A stretch of DNA of 64,000 bases from contig JAJEKV010000017.1 of NCBI GenBank assembly GCA_021234155.1, positions 1,968,820-2,032,819 on the forward strand. The letters run 5' to 3'. The translations under genes and the position numbers were made by a program. This document shows, piece after piece, positions 22,860 through 33,990 of the stretch (positions are counted from its first letter, which is position 1; each line of letters begins with the position of its first letter). The notes beneath the pieces are model-generated. The model saw only the letters and a list, made by a program, of their open reading frames with translations. It was not told the origin of the DNA and did not search any database. Source of the stretch: Isoetes taiwanensis (lineage: Eukaryota > Streptophyta > Lycopodiopsida > Isoetales > Isoetaceae).

Positions 22860-23857
22860 TTACCACGGTATAAACCAAGTTAGGGAGATTAGCATCCCAT
22901 ATTGACCACCTTTTGAAAGAGACGATTTGGTGATCAAGGGCCACCCTCTAAAGAGGGAAGAAACCGCATGCAATAGAATTTGATGTGGGACCGTGCAGTT
23001 CAACCCCAGTGCCCATGCTAAGAAGGCTTTTTGCACCTGCTCCAAGTCATTACAGGTAGCGAGGGATGGACAACACTGGACCCCAAACTTCGACTCCATA
23101 TAAAAGGATGGGCTCCAATAGGACCTTGAACAGGTGCGACTGATGGGCCAATCATATAGCGACACTCTGTGGCTATTGTTGTGCATTGCATACTGTGCCA
23201 TCCAGCCTGTTGTCGTTCGTAGCCGGATGGATGTGTCCCAGTGCATAGAAGAAGGAAGCTCCTCTCCCAAAATTTTGTAGGTGGGTGCCACTTTCATATT
23301 TTGCCCCGATAACTAAAGGAGGGAGCCCTTGGCTTATGCAAGAATGATATGGGGACCTCCTTAGTCTTTGCCAGGTTGGCACGCATGTTACTCGCATGGC
23401 AGAATATGTTCAGAACATCGAGATGGCGCTGCATATTTGTTGAGGTGCAGGCAAGGAGGTCCACATCATCAGCATATATTAGCTGCCTGGAGATTTGGTG
23501 CAAAGGTTGAGCTTCGCCGCCCCCATCGTCAGCAAGCCCAAACAGTGTCAGAGAGAGAGGGCATCCCTGGCAGACATCGATATTGCTATCGAATGGTCGG
23601 CCTGTCGACTGCAACCACCCTGAGAATATTTCATACTTGTGCACTGCATTCTGCAGGTCCGGAGGGACCTCCAGATGTCGCAATCTTGCCCATAACTTCT
23701 CTCGACACACAATGTCAAAGGCATTGGCGGAGTCAATGAAGCAACAAAGCAGGTTTTGCTGATGGTTTATGCAATCTTTGACCAGAGTCTGCACCATGGA
23801 AATGTGATCAATGGTTGAGTGCCGGGGCCTGAATCCCGCCTGCATGAGGGCCCACAT
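22860..23857 (-). pseudogene. LINE reverse transcriptase, copy 4, frameshifted
   Basis: Two minus-strand frames overlap slightly. The upstream one (23294-23857, 187 codons) contains AGFRPRHSTIDHI, CCFIDSANAFDIV (the first catalytic-aspartate block, FIDSANAFD), LWARLRHLEVP, GCPLS and LIYADDVDLLACT (the YADD box), then NLAKT. The downstream one (22860-23297, 145 codons) has MHWDTSIRLR and DLEQVQKAFLAWALG. A frameshift near 23295 separates them. The SPLLF-type turn before YADD is degraded, so the copy is inactive. It is better preserved through the catalytic core than copy 1. Confidence 0.88.
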
Positions 23858-23860
23858 CTA

Positions 23861-25458
23861 TGTGGTGATGTTCCACTAAAATATAAGGGATAAATAAGCA
23901 TATTTTAAGGCCACATCACCATACAAGCCTACTATGGTAGCCTTGTACACCTCAAGTGGAGTAGGGAAGCATGGCCAAGTTATATTACATAACTTTGCCA
24001 ACCTTAGGATGGAACCATTTCCACATGGCCCCATCCTATTGGGCAACCCGCCACACGGTCACACCCTAGCATGACATGGCAACCCTAACATACTTATTTC
24101 CAAACTCTAACCCTAAGCCACTTTCTTGCTCCTACTGTCTTGGAATCCTAATTCGCCCGAAACTCCGTTTCAAAAACCTTTTGTTGCAGCATAGTACAGA
24201 TCAACAACCCCAGGACTGTTGTCAGAAGGAGTGGGAGCTACCTCGAATCGCTTGCAAGATATGGAGACACCAGGAGCGGATGGAAATTTTTTCGGAGTAG
24301 GTATTTGGAGTATTTCCTAGGTAGATCATCTGGAAGTTAGGACTCCAGATGAACTAGGACTCCAGTAGAACCCGTCTAAAACCCTTAGTTCGGATCTTAA
24401 ACCCTAATCAATGAACCCTAACTGTAAGTTAGATGTATGCGATTATGATTAGATGTTATTCTCATTATTTATCATGTTATGTAGATATATGATGTTGGTT
24501 GATCATGTTTGCACCTCTTGTGTTGGAAAGGGGGGTAGAGACCTAGTAGCCTTGTTTAGATGATGCTTCTAGTTTAGACCCTTTAGTTCCTATTATATGT
24601 GGTTTGTGCATAGAGCCCACCAGGCTATGTAAGTTATGGAGTGACTGAGCACTATATAACACGGGGTCATTGACAAGATAGAGAGGGTCTGTGTTGAGCG
24701 CGATTATTGGGGACCCGGTACGAGCTACGCATATAACCGGTCACTTCGTGAGGGTTGGGTATGGGTCCGACACTTCCTGGATCAATAGTGTCGCCCTGAT
24801 CCTCAAGAGTTGTAGAGTTTGGCCTAGCTCCTGTTTCGGAAAGTACAGTTGGGGACGAACGTGTGTCACCACGTTCTCTAGCCGCCTATCGATGCTCCGA
24901 GAAGGAGGTTCCTCTCTTTCTATCTCATCAAACCGGGGAGATGTAACCCGGATTAGCCTCATACGGTGATACCTTGAGGTCGCATATCTGGCAGGTTACA
25001 GTCACCTCAGAGCTTGGTCTAGCCCATCTGCAAAGTATGCACAGGAGGGGCCGATGGAGTGGTCAACCCTAACCATTGTCTGTAGCCAGTCCTGCCACTG
25101 CTATATCTCGGTCTGCTCTACCTTGAGACCCAGTCGTCAGTCTACTCTCCCTATGCATCTGAGCCTGGATAGGAGCTTGTACGTTTTACGATGTGTTGAT
25201 GTCTATGATGGATGGATGTGCTACCCTTCGTGGTAGTTGATTATGTTGTATTGTTTTGCTAGTCTTGATGTTGTAGTATGCTTTTGCTGTTATAGGAGTC
25301 CATAAGGGACAGGCACACAAGCCACCTTCATGTCTCCCTACCCGCGTCTTGGCCATCCCAAGAATGGGAAAGACGGAGGACCCATATAGATGATGTTGGA
25401 TGGGTATTTCCTATAGAGTATACAGCGGAGCGTCATATACTTTGTGGGGAGTGTCACA
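23861..25458 (+). repeat. Long terminal repeat (LTR) 1 of an LTR retrotransposon
   Basis: About 1.6 kb, homologous along its length to 26238-27867. It starts TGTGGTGATGTTCC and ends GTGTCACA, so the terminal TGTGR/TCACA inverted repeats typical of LTRs are present. A perfect primer-binding site follows directly. Shared internal landmarks include the AACCCTAATCAATGAACCCTAA segment and the GGGACCC region. It starts exactly where LINE copy 4 ends. Confidence 0.88.
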
Positions 25459-25459
25459 A

Positions 25460-25471
25460 TGGTATCAGAGC
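25460..25471 (+). other. Primer-binding site (initiator Met tRNA)
   Basis: TGGTATCAGAGC is the standard plant retrotransposon primer-binding site complementary to the 3' end of initiator tRNA-Met. It lies 1 bp after the LTR 1 end. It confirms the LTR boundary and plus-strand orientation. Confidence 0.92.
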
Positions 25472-26237
25472 AATATTCTTGGTTGATCAAGGGCTAGCAC
25501 TGGCCATAACCCTAATTTGGTAGATTAACTGGCCTAGTAAGGTAAAAATTCCAACTTTGAACCTCGATAGTGGGAGATTTTTTTTTCCCAAGTAGTAGGG
25601 TCATAGAATTAGGCTAGGTTATAGACTCAAGAGAAAATGAAGTCAAATGAAGATTTAGTAAAACTGGAGTGAAAATTATCATTAACACCAAATTCCACAT
25701 AGAAAGGGTCGAAGAATCGTCCAAATCGGAGAAATTGGTGAAATATGGTGCAAATTCATAATTAAACATCCAAGAACCATTAGAAATTTAAAAATTCAAA
25801 AAACTATAAGGGGATCACTATTAATAACAGTGACTCATTAAAAATGGTACTAATGGAAATGGAATATTCCTTTGCATGTGCAAGCATTTTTTCCTTTTTA
25901 AACACTAATTTAGCCTCATCTTCCTAATTCGCCCTAAACCTACTTTCTTAGGCCCTAAGAAGATCTCTAGCCTAAAGTAATTTTCAGTTTTTCTCGGAAG
26001 ATTAGAAGCCCCAAAAGATATGGCGCAAAGAAGATCCCGAAGCTATGAGTGGGGGTGAGCAAGCATTTCGACTAGGAAGATTAGAAGCCCCATACCATGC
26101 CCAAGCATGGCGTAAGTGGAAATTACCACCTTAGAAGCCATTTCAAGAAGATCCCTATGGGCGAGCACCTCCCATTGGACCAAAATATAGTGAGGGTGAC
26201 GAGCCCAACAGTTCAGACTCCTCTGACGAGTCCTATC
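25472..26237 (+). mobile_element. Leader and 5' gag fragment of LTR element 1
   Basis: Collinear with the leader after LTR 2: TTCTTGGTTGA, a TGGAATATTCC-like motif, a CCTAAACCT-type tract, then ATGGCGCAAAGAAGATC, corresponding to ATGGCACGAACCAAATGC at 28137. The gag-like frame is cut at 26237, where LTR 2 begins, after an acidic Ser/Asp stretch (SSDSSDES). No purine-rich tract precedes LTR 2, so LTR 2 is not the ordinary 3' LTR of this element. Confidence 0.75.
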
Positions 26238-27867
26238 TGTGATGTTCCCCAGAAATATATGCCATAATTGTAGGCCTCATCACCGTACAAGCCTATCATT
26301 ATAGCCTTGTACACCATAGTAAGTGGAAAAAGGGAGATAGCTAATTTATTTATATAACTTAGCCAACCTTAGGCTTAAGGCCATTTCCACAAGACCTCAA
26401 CCTATTGGGCACCCGCCACATGGAAGCATCCCATTGGAGCCACGTGGCAGTGGCATGGAACCCTAACCTATAAATATCCTAACCCTAACCCTAGGCCACT
26501 TTTTGGCTCCACCTACCTTGTGACCTGTTCTTCGCTCAGAACTCCGTTCCGAACACCGTTTGTTGCGGCATAGCTCAAATCGACAGCCCTAAGGCAATGC
26601 GCCCATCAAAAGGAGGAGGAATCACTCGACTCATCGTCAAGTCATGGAGACCTCAGGAGTTGGAGGAATTCGTCTGGAGCAGGTATTCCTTGTAGCTTCA
26701 TAGGTAGATCATCTGGAACCTAGGATTCCAGATGAACTAGTATCTTATCTTATTAGTAGAGCCTTCCTAGAACCCTTAGTCTAGGTTTGGAACCCTAATC
26801 AATGAACCCTAAGTGTAAGTTAGATGCATGTGATTAGGATTAGATATATCTTCATTATTGATCATATTATGTTGATGTATGATGTTGGTTGATCTATGTT
26901 TTCACCTCTTATGTATTGAGAAGGGGGGTAGAGACCTAGTGGCTATTATCTAGATAATGCTTCTAGTTTAGACCCTTAGTTCCTATTATTATGTGGTCTG
27001 TGCATAGGAACCCATCTAGCTACGGGGGTTATGGAGTGACTTAGCACTACACAATGAGGCTAGTGGCAAAGTGGATGGGGGTCCCTGTTGAGCGCAACTA
27101 CTGGGGACCCATTGTGGGCTAGGTCTATAGTCGGTCACTTCATGTGGGCCGGGTATGGATCTGACACTTCCTGGGTCAATGATGTCGCCCTGATCCTCAG
27201 GAGTTGCATGTGCTGGCCTGGCTCTTATTTTTGGGAGTTCAGTCAGGGATGAATCGTGTGTCGCCACGATTCTCTAGCCGCCCATGGAACCACTAGACCT
27301 CGGGAAGGGAACATGGAACTCTTCCTACCTCATTAGACCAAAAAGATACAACTTGGAGTAGTCTCGATGGGTGATACCATGAGACTATGTTCCGGTAGGT
27401 TATAGTCATGCCAGAGCCCAATCTAGCCAGTCTGCAAAGTATGCACAGGAGGGGCGGATGGAGTGGTCAACCCGAGCCATTGTCTATAGCCAGCCCGCCA
27501 TTTTTATATCTCGGTCTGCTCTATCTTGTAGCCCAGTCGTCAGTCTACCTCCTTACGAGCCTGAGCCTGGGTAGGAGCTCCCATGTTTTATGGCATGCTG
27601 ATGTCTTTGTTGGATCTATGGATGTATGGATGTGCTACCCTTCGAGGTAGTTAGATGTATTGGTATTGTTAGTGCTGACATTATGTTATGCTTCCGCTGT
27701 ATAGGAGCCCATAGGCAAAGGGTGTCAAGGCACCTCCGTGTCCCCTTCCCGTACTAGGAGTATCTTGATTGCGGGATAGATGGAGGGCCCATGCGACCAG
27801 AGGGCTGGATGGGGGATTTCCTATGAGATGTATGACTGGCATCGTATATGTAGTAGAGAGCGTCACA
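26238..27867 (+). repeat. LTR 2
   Basis: About 1.63 kb, starting TGTGATGTTCC and ending GCGTCACA, homologous to LTR 1. It is again followed by a primer-binding site, so it is in the 5'-LTR position of a second element in the same orientation. No matching downstream LTR was seen before 64000. Confidence 0.88.
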
Positions 27868-27868
27868 A

Positions 27869-27880
27869 TGGTATCAGAGC
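27869..27880 (+). other. Primer-binding site of LTR element 2
   Basis: TGGTATCAGAGC, identical to the site after LTR 1, 1 bp past the LTR 2 end. Confidence 0.92.
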
Positions 27881-28136
27881 CATGTTCTTGGTTGACCAAG
27901 AACTAGCACTGACCATATTTCTGGCTAGGTAATAAAGTAATAACTATATATATAATAGGTATATTTAGTAGGGAGGGCAAATTAATAGGGCTATTAATGG
28001 TAAGGGAATATTCCCAGTCCTAAGAGCATCTTTTCGTTTTTAAATATAATTTTACAGTCCCACACTCGCTAACTCACCCCAAACCTCTCTTTCTTGATTT
28101 TCAGCTTAAGCTAATCCATTTCCTTAACCGTAAGAT

Positions 28137-29276
28137 ATGGCACGAACCAAATGCACAACTCGGAAATACAGGAGTCCCAGGCAGAGACCTTCGATGGCGG
28201 AGGCGGCAGCCAGAGGAGGTAAGAAGATCCCGGAGCACCTCAGGCCCGGGAGGGAGGAGGAGCGGAATGAGTCGTCCAGCTCCATGGATGAAACATTTCA
28301 CACCTCCCATGAGCGGGCGCCCAGCAGCTCGTCGGAGGCCACCCAGGGGACGGACTAGACGGTGGAGCTCGGCATGCCTTCGCCGAGCCAGGAGGAGGAG
28401 CAGCTGCAGGGGGATGACCAGCAGGAGGAGGAGCAGTGGCAAGAAGAAGTCGGCCCCAACAAAAAGAAGGGGAAGGAGAAGGTAGCAGAATGGCCGGAAG
28501 ATCGAGCGACGAGGAAAAAGAGGGAGAGGGAAAAAGAGGCAAGGAGGAAGAAGAAGAGGTCCAAGATCGGCCTAGGGAGACCGTGCGTATTGAAGAATCT
28601 CGTCGGGGATCAGCCTTCGAGGAGGAGCACGAGGAGGAAGAGGTGGAAGAAGAAGGCCGCAATGGGGAGGAGGATGAGCCAGAAGGAGACGTCGGGGAGA
28701 CCTTAGACTCAGACACTCGGCCACCTTACCCAAAGTGGTCCAAGCCACCCAAGGTGGTGAAGAAGCAGAAGGTGGGAGAACGCGAGTTCATGCTAAAGCA
28801 GGACCACGAGTTTGAGAGAAGGAAGAAGGCATACCAAGAGTACCTCCGGAGATGGAAGAGATACAATGATTGGTACTGCAAAACAAAACGCGTCTGAAGT
28901 CACGTTTAAGGCTTGAGCCAAAGAATCGGCCAAAGCCACCACTACCCCCCGGCGAGCCTCAGAAGAAGGTTCACCATGGACCCAACTTCGAAGCACGCAG
29001 GGTGTTTCGTGAGATTAAGGACTTTAGCGTGAGGCACTAAGCCCCCGATCTGGAAGGCGCCCATTCGGCTCCTCGAGGAGATTATCAGAGTTCTTGGACC
29101 GACTATAGGGTCACACCCCCTAACGGACCGATCCTTGCAAAAGGTAGCGCGAGGCGTGAGTACGACTCTTCCGAGGAAGGCAACTTGTGTGCCATCCATG
29201 AGAAGGGGGTAACAGTGATGCCCAAGAATCTCCATTTGGCTAGAAGGACCGGAAGGAGAAGCCTTAAGAGCTTGTA
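28137..29276 (+). pseudogene. Gag-like charged protein of LTR element 2, broken
   Basis: Starts MARTKCTTRKYRSP at the ATG 28137, about 270 bp after the LTR. The frame is interrupted by TAG at 28356-28358 and resumes in the same frame (PSPSQEEEQLQG onward). It shifts to another frame at roughly 28500-28560 and continues as an extremely Glu/Lys/Arg-rich, probably coiled-coil segment to 28897 (EREFMLKQDHEFERRKKAY). After another shift it ends near 29276 (KNLHLARRTGRRSLKSL). I find no CCHC knuckle, protease, reverse transcriptase or integrase motif. By position it is a gag-type ORF, but its composition is unusual and I do not recognise the family. Confidence 0.6.
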
Positions 29277-29416
29277 ATATTGTACGAAGATATTTTTTTT
29301 TATAAAAATACTTTTTGTATAAATCAATTGGGTGTAAAATCTTCACTATTGTAATTAAAATTTTCTTGTTACTAATGCCAGTTTAATTTTTTTCCTTAAG
29401 AATTGACTTTTTGCAT

Positions 29417-29499
29417 CAAATTTGGACCACTCAGGTCTTACCGTACCGAGGAGCCCTGCGTCGCGAATGCAGATGCGTTTCGCACAGTAACATCCAAGT
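29417..29499 (+). repeat. 83-nt hairpin-bearing repeat, copy 1
   Basis: Matches 29618-29700 across its whole length with an identical core (CTGCGTCGCGAA, TTTCGCACAGTAACA). It contains GACC-ACTCA-GGTC and CTGCGT-CGCGA-ATGCAG hairpins. See copy 2 for the compensating differences. Confidence 0.75.
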
Positions 29500-29617
29500 C
29501 ACCCATTTTTCCCTTTTTACATGTCAGATTGACATGAGATAAGTTGCTAAATAGCCTAGAATAAAGCCAAACTTGCATTTTTGCATCTTACATCTCCTAA
29601 AAATGTTAAATGATAGT

Positions 29618-29700
29618 CAAATTTGACCCATTCGGGTCGTACCGCACCGAGGGACACTGCGTCGCGAACGCAGGCGTGTTTCGCACAGTAACACCCGAGT
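29618..29700 (+). repeat. 83-nt hairpin-bearing repeat, copy 2
   Basis: Same length as copy 1 and exactly 201 bp downstream. The hairpins are retained with changed bases: GACCC-ATTC-GGGTC, and CTGCGT-CGCGA-ACGCAG, where a G-T wobble of copy 1 is a G-C pair. The repeat lies in the untranslated internal region between the gag-like ORF and the ATG at 30001. Confidence 0.75.
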
Positions 29701-30000
29701 TGAACAGATTTGACCAAAACTTGCCCAAATTTTAGCTAGTAAACTGCCTTATAGTGTTTCTTGATTTGATTTGCTTAGATTTGCACTTCATATTACCTAG
29801 TTTGGAGATCTATAGCCTTAGCACATATAGATCTACTCGAACAAGAAGTCTTGGGCACGGAAACCTAGATAGCCTTAGTCTGTAAAAAGGAGTCTCATTT
29901 GACATTTTTCTCCACCAAGTTTGCTCTCACCCTCTTAAGCAATCTTTAAGCTCTTTGTCAATCTTTCCCAATTGTTTTCTACCCTAATCTCTGCTCAATG

Positions 30001-31530
30001 GTGCCCACAAACTTTGTTGAATGGTACAACAATGCCAACCACATTAGTGAGTTCCCGGTAGAGGAGGCCTTCCATGTCTTCGACCATCTCTTTGATCTCC
30101 ATGCAACCTTGACAAGAACACCCTATTACACAGACATTATATGCCAGTATGACCAATAAGTCTTACCTTGGAAAGTGAGCCTTCCCCCAAGGGACGGCAG
30201 GTGGGTATCCTTGGAGTCATTGAGTCAAGTCTTAGGTGAGGGATCCAGAGTCAAGAGCCGTGGTATAGAACGAAGAACATGCCTGACTACATGAGTTGTA
30301 AGGCTCACAGGCATCGGTAGGTCTCAGCATAAGCGGCTCTATCCTTGTTCATGCACTTCAGAGCCATCAATAAGGTGGGGAGCCTTCGATTCAGCCCATA
30401 GACCTTGCACCCCTCAATACGGGGGTAGAACAGGGCCAAATTCATGAGATTCAGTCCTTGGAGTATGTCTACCACGACACATCAGAAGAAGCACTTCAGA
30501 TCGAAGAAGACTACGAACAGGAAGAAGACGACGACCACGACGAGGAGAGCAGGCTAGCATTAAGGATGGAGAGGCAGATAGCAAGGCATGATAAAGACAT
30601 CAGGAGGGCCAATGAACCGCCTATAGGGATCATAGCACTACCTCCGATAGTGACCGAAGGGGAGGAGTACATTCTTGCATATGACATCCTCCATCTCCCA
30701 TACTGCTTAAAAGAAGGGCTCAGATCATGACTCTTGGGCTTGATTGTAGAAGGACAAAGAGGGACTTCATCACCACTCATACCAAGAAATCCCAAGGGAG
30801 GTAGCACCGCCATTCTTATGCCGGGCTGAACGATGTCCTACATCGCCACATACGAGTATATAAAGGCGTATGTTATCACCAACAAATACCCGCCATTCCG
30901 AGAGGAGGAGTTTCAAGAAATTCAAAGCAGGTTGTACAAACTAGGGAGAGGCCCAAGCTCTAGCCAATTTGTTCGAGCCCGAAGCATGCGGGAGGGGTCC
31001 AGCAACATCAACTTAGACAGTGCAACCACTATGTGGAGGGACCATGAAGGCCTCCAAGCAATAGACATCTACAGTGGAGCGGCTCAAAGGAAGGGCACAG
31101 GGTCGCAGTCGATGGGATTCTAAAAGGGGAAGGCCCTTCGATACTATCTTCCAGTTATAAGCCAGGGCCAAATGATAGTATTCCACAAGGACTTCAGCCC
31201 ATGAGGAGAGGAGGCCGTAGCACTCTTGATCGCAATTTCAGGGTTCGGCTAGCACGCCAAGATAAAGAAGAACACGGATCACGTCATTCTCTTCAAAAGA
31301 TCTGTGGCTCTCTATAGCCTCGACTTCGCTAGGGGTCACCTAAGGGACGCGCCGATGACAATAGTAACGGCTACGGCACCACCGCTCCCACCACCTCAAA
31401 TGGCTCGAGCACTAGAAGGAGGATCATTGCGAAAACATTCCCGCACTTAACGCCGCATTTAAGGTCTCCGAATCAAAAGGACATGAAGAACTTCTTCAAG
31501 TCTATGAAGGGCTCGAAGCGATAAAACCTC
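30001..31530 (+). pseudogene. Second, unrecognised ORF region of LTR element 2, broken
   Basis: Begins MVPTNFVEWYNNANHISEF at 30001 and runs to TAA near 30160. Protein-like stretches then continue in shifting frames: 30458-30730 (acidic DYEQEEDDDHDEE, then RMERQIARHDKD), 30833-31123 (SYIATYEYIKAYVITNKYPP) and 31410-31530 (KGHEELLQVYEGLEAIKPLL). The amphipathic character and several adjoining fragments suggest a formerly long protein of a non-autonomous element. No RT, RNase H, integrase or known accessory domain is visible. I cannot name it. Confidence 0.4.
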
Positions 31531-31539
31531 TACTTGTTC

Positions 31540-33229
31540 CTCCATTATATATTATATATGTACAAAGATATTTTTTAAATTTCATGTACTCTTATCCATT
31601 TTCTATATAACGTTTCAATCTTCCAATTGTATATTGTTGTATCAACTATCATAACCCATTGTTAACTTATAAGTTGAGTTTCAACTTGATTTCGCTTATG
31701 GCTAACAAGAATTAACATATAAATGACATCATGGTTTATAACTTTGAAATTTGACTTAGCATATCCTTTCCACCAAATCCCCGGCTGGTCCAATCGGGTT
31801 TGTTGTTGCCACCTTTTTATATGCCCCTTATCTTTCATCCCATGAGTTCCCCAAATTCTTCCATCTCGGTCTAACCAAGCTTCCGCCTCCATTCCAGGAC
31901 CTATCTTTGCTTGAGAACTCCAAGCCAACTTTCGGTTTTCCATTACTCATTGCACTATCCACCTTCTTTGATAGTCCCATGTTCTATGGTTCTTGTCCCC
32001 GCCTTGTAGAGGTATCCCACTCACTTTTTAGAACTGCTTCGATCCACTTCCCATAGTGTCCGATCGGGCCGAGCCCCGAGGAGATGGACTCCTTTTTACT
32101 TCTTCTTTTTCTTTTTGTTCTTCTCGTGCACATGGACTACTTCCCGCCTCATTGAGGAGCTTCGCTTTGGTCCTCCTCGGTGGTGGAGGTGGCATTGGTC
32201 CATATTCCTGAGCATGCATCAAAGGGGTAGCCCAATCAGACGCTTGTTCTTGATCCGGGTTCCTCATTTGATTAACCCTTCCGTTGATCACTTCAGCCGC
32301 CATCTCTTGTTCTTAGGCCATGATCCTTAGGAAAGTTCCTAGGGTGCCACTTATCTTGCCGACCACAGACCTTGGGACCCCGAGCCAAAGATTTCGGGCG
32401 TAAGTATTAGTCATCATGGTTGTTTTTATGCTACGCCATTGTCCCTCATTTTCAATTAGGAAATAATCACCTCTTTTCTCGCTTTTTTTGTCGCCTCTTC
32501 CGAATTGGAACCCTAATGGAGTCAGAATTGAATGCCAATTGGTTACATCGCATTAAATCTCTTCAAATAAGAGATTGTGCCCCATGAAGATCTAAAAGAA
32601 GCTTTGGGGTGACAAAGTTCCAAATGATCCTCAAGCTCGCATTTTTCCCCAAATGTTTTGTTCAAACCTAAAAAATTAAGGCTTATGTTTTCTTTGTACG
32701 AGGTTGAAGAATCACGGGCAATGAACAATATAAAAAGTTCATGCAAATTTACAAAGAATTACAGGAAGCCACATACATGTGGGGAATGGATCCGGAACAA
32801 CAATGGCTTATTATCTGTATATAAAAGGGGAGGCCATTTAATTGGAAGAGTTTCTTGGATTATTATAGAACTCCCAATGAGAAAGCAGAGGTTAGTTCTT
32901 CTAGACCCAAGAGAAAAGCATAGGCAAATCCAACATGATGAGCAGGGAAGAAAATAGTAAAAGTGACGGGGATGATGAAGATGATAGGGAAAACCAAATC
33001 GGGCCTCAACTCACAATCAAAATCAAAAAGCAGAGCAATGTTCGAGACTAAAATATGCCACAGGTGTATGTTCAATTATTAGTTGTATTACAATAGAAAG
33101 AACCCTCAGGAAAACCTAGATTGTTTCTATCAACACAAAAAGGTAACCTCAAATCCACTTCAAGAATCAAGTATGTCTACTACCATTTGCATCATGTTGG
33201 ATGTATTGTCATGTTGTGCCTCTATGATG
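31540..33229. other. No supported gene; decayed sequence after the LTR element
   Basis: Minus-strand frames at 31662-31943 (Trp-rich) and 32028-32303 (Pro-rich MPPPPPRRTK, then charged) look protein-like but match no domain I know. They may be remnants of another element. The LTR-element boundary on this side is undefined because no 3' LTR was found. Confidence 0.35.
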
Positions 33230-33990
33230 CCATCTATGCATGTGTTATGTGTTCTTGTGTGGGACATTTCGCGGCAATGGCTGCCACAATGATATGAGGT
33301 ATGTGTGTGGTCCGGTGAGTGGTGTGTTGTTAGCATGTTGTTTGTGGTGTAGTGATGAGAGAATAATGCTAGCATTTGTGGTGTGGTGTGTGTGCCTTAA
33401 ATTAGGTGGGAGGTGGGGTGTTGTGGCCGCCAATGATGCTAATAGTGTTGCTACATTGTGGTGCGTGGCATTGGTAGGGTGATAATAGTAGCAAGTGAGG
33501 TGTGGTGTACCCGATTAGCCAGTGGTGTGGTATAGGTTATTATGCCGCTAATAGTGGTGATAGTGCGTACCTATATGTTGTGTGGTGTATGCACCATGTT
33601 GTGTGGTATGTACTGCGGATGTGGTGTGGTGGTTATTGTGCCATCAATAGTGGTGAATGTTGTGTGGTGTATGCACCGTTGTGTGGTATGTACCGTGGTG
33701 TGGCGTGTGGTGTAGTGTAGGTTTTGTGCCGCCAATAGTGGTGAATGTTGTGTGGTGTGTGTGCGCAGTGTGTGTGTAGTGTGTACTATGTTGTGTGGTG
33801 TATGGTGTGGTGTAGGTTTTTTGTCACTTGAGTAGTGGTGATAGTGCACCCTATATTTGTGTATTGCATGCACAAGTGTTGTTTTTGTGTGTGTCTTGTG
33901 TTGTGTGGTGTGTGGTGTCCGGTGTGGTGTAGGTTATTGTGCAGCCAATAGTGGTGATAGTGCAACCTATATGTTGTGTGGGGGTGTAAA
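33230..33990 (+). repeat. GT-rich degenerate minisatellite
   Basis: About six or more degenerate units of roughly 90-115 bp. Typical unit landmarks are a GGTTATTGTGCCGCCAATAG-like segment with GTGGTGATAGTGC, then TTGTGTGGTGTATGCACC and GTGGTATGTAC. The plus strand is strongly G/T-biased. Long frames on either strand here (such as His/Thr-rich minus-strand ones) are compositional artefacts. Shorter related GTGTGGTG tracts occur near 37806-37858 and 53350-53425. Confidence 0.85.

Larger units (their letters stand above)
22087..23860 (-). mobile_element. LINE copy 4 with a long (GAATA)n tail, cut at its 5' side by an LTR
   Basis: A minus-strand LINE copy. It has a long pentanucleotide tail (22091-22190), the conserved terminus, a compound hairpin (22246-22317), a 3' region (22320-22859) and reverse transcriptase (22860-23857). 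It is collinear with copy 1. The RT frame runs directly up to the LTR that starts at 23861, so the LTR element probably inserted into this LINE or recombined with it. Confidence 0.88.

Noticed and set aside
28240-28716. Ser/Pro-rich minus-strand frame antisense to the gag-like ORF
   Set aside because: It is the shadow of the Glu/Lys-rich plus-strand coding sequence; the LTR and primer-binding site fix the coding strand as plus.
33240-33873. Long His/Thr-rich and Val/Cys-rich frames across the GT-rich tract
   Set aside because: They arise from the G/T-biased minisatellite composition, appear in several frames on both strands, and have no domain.
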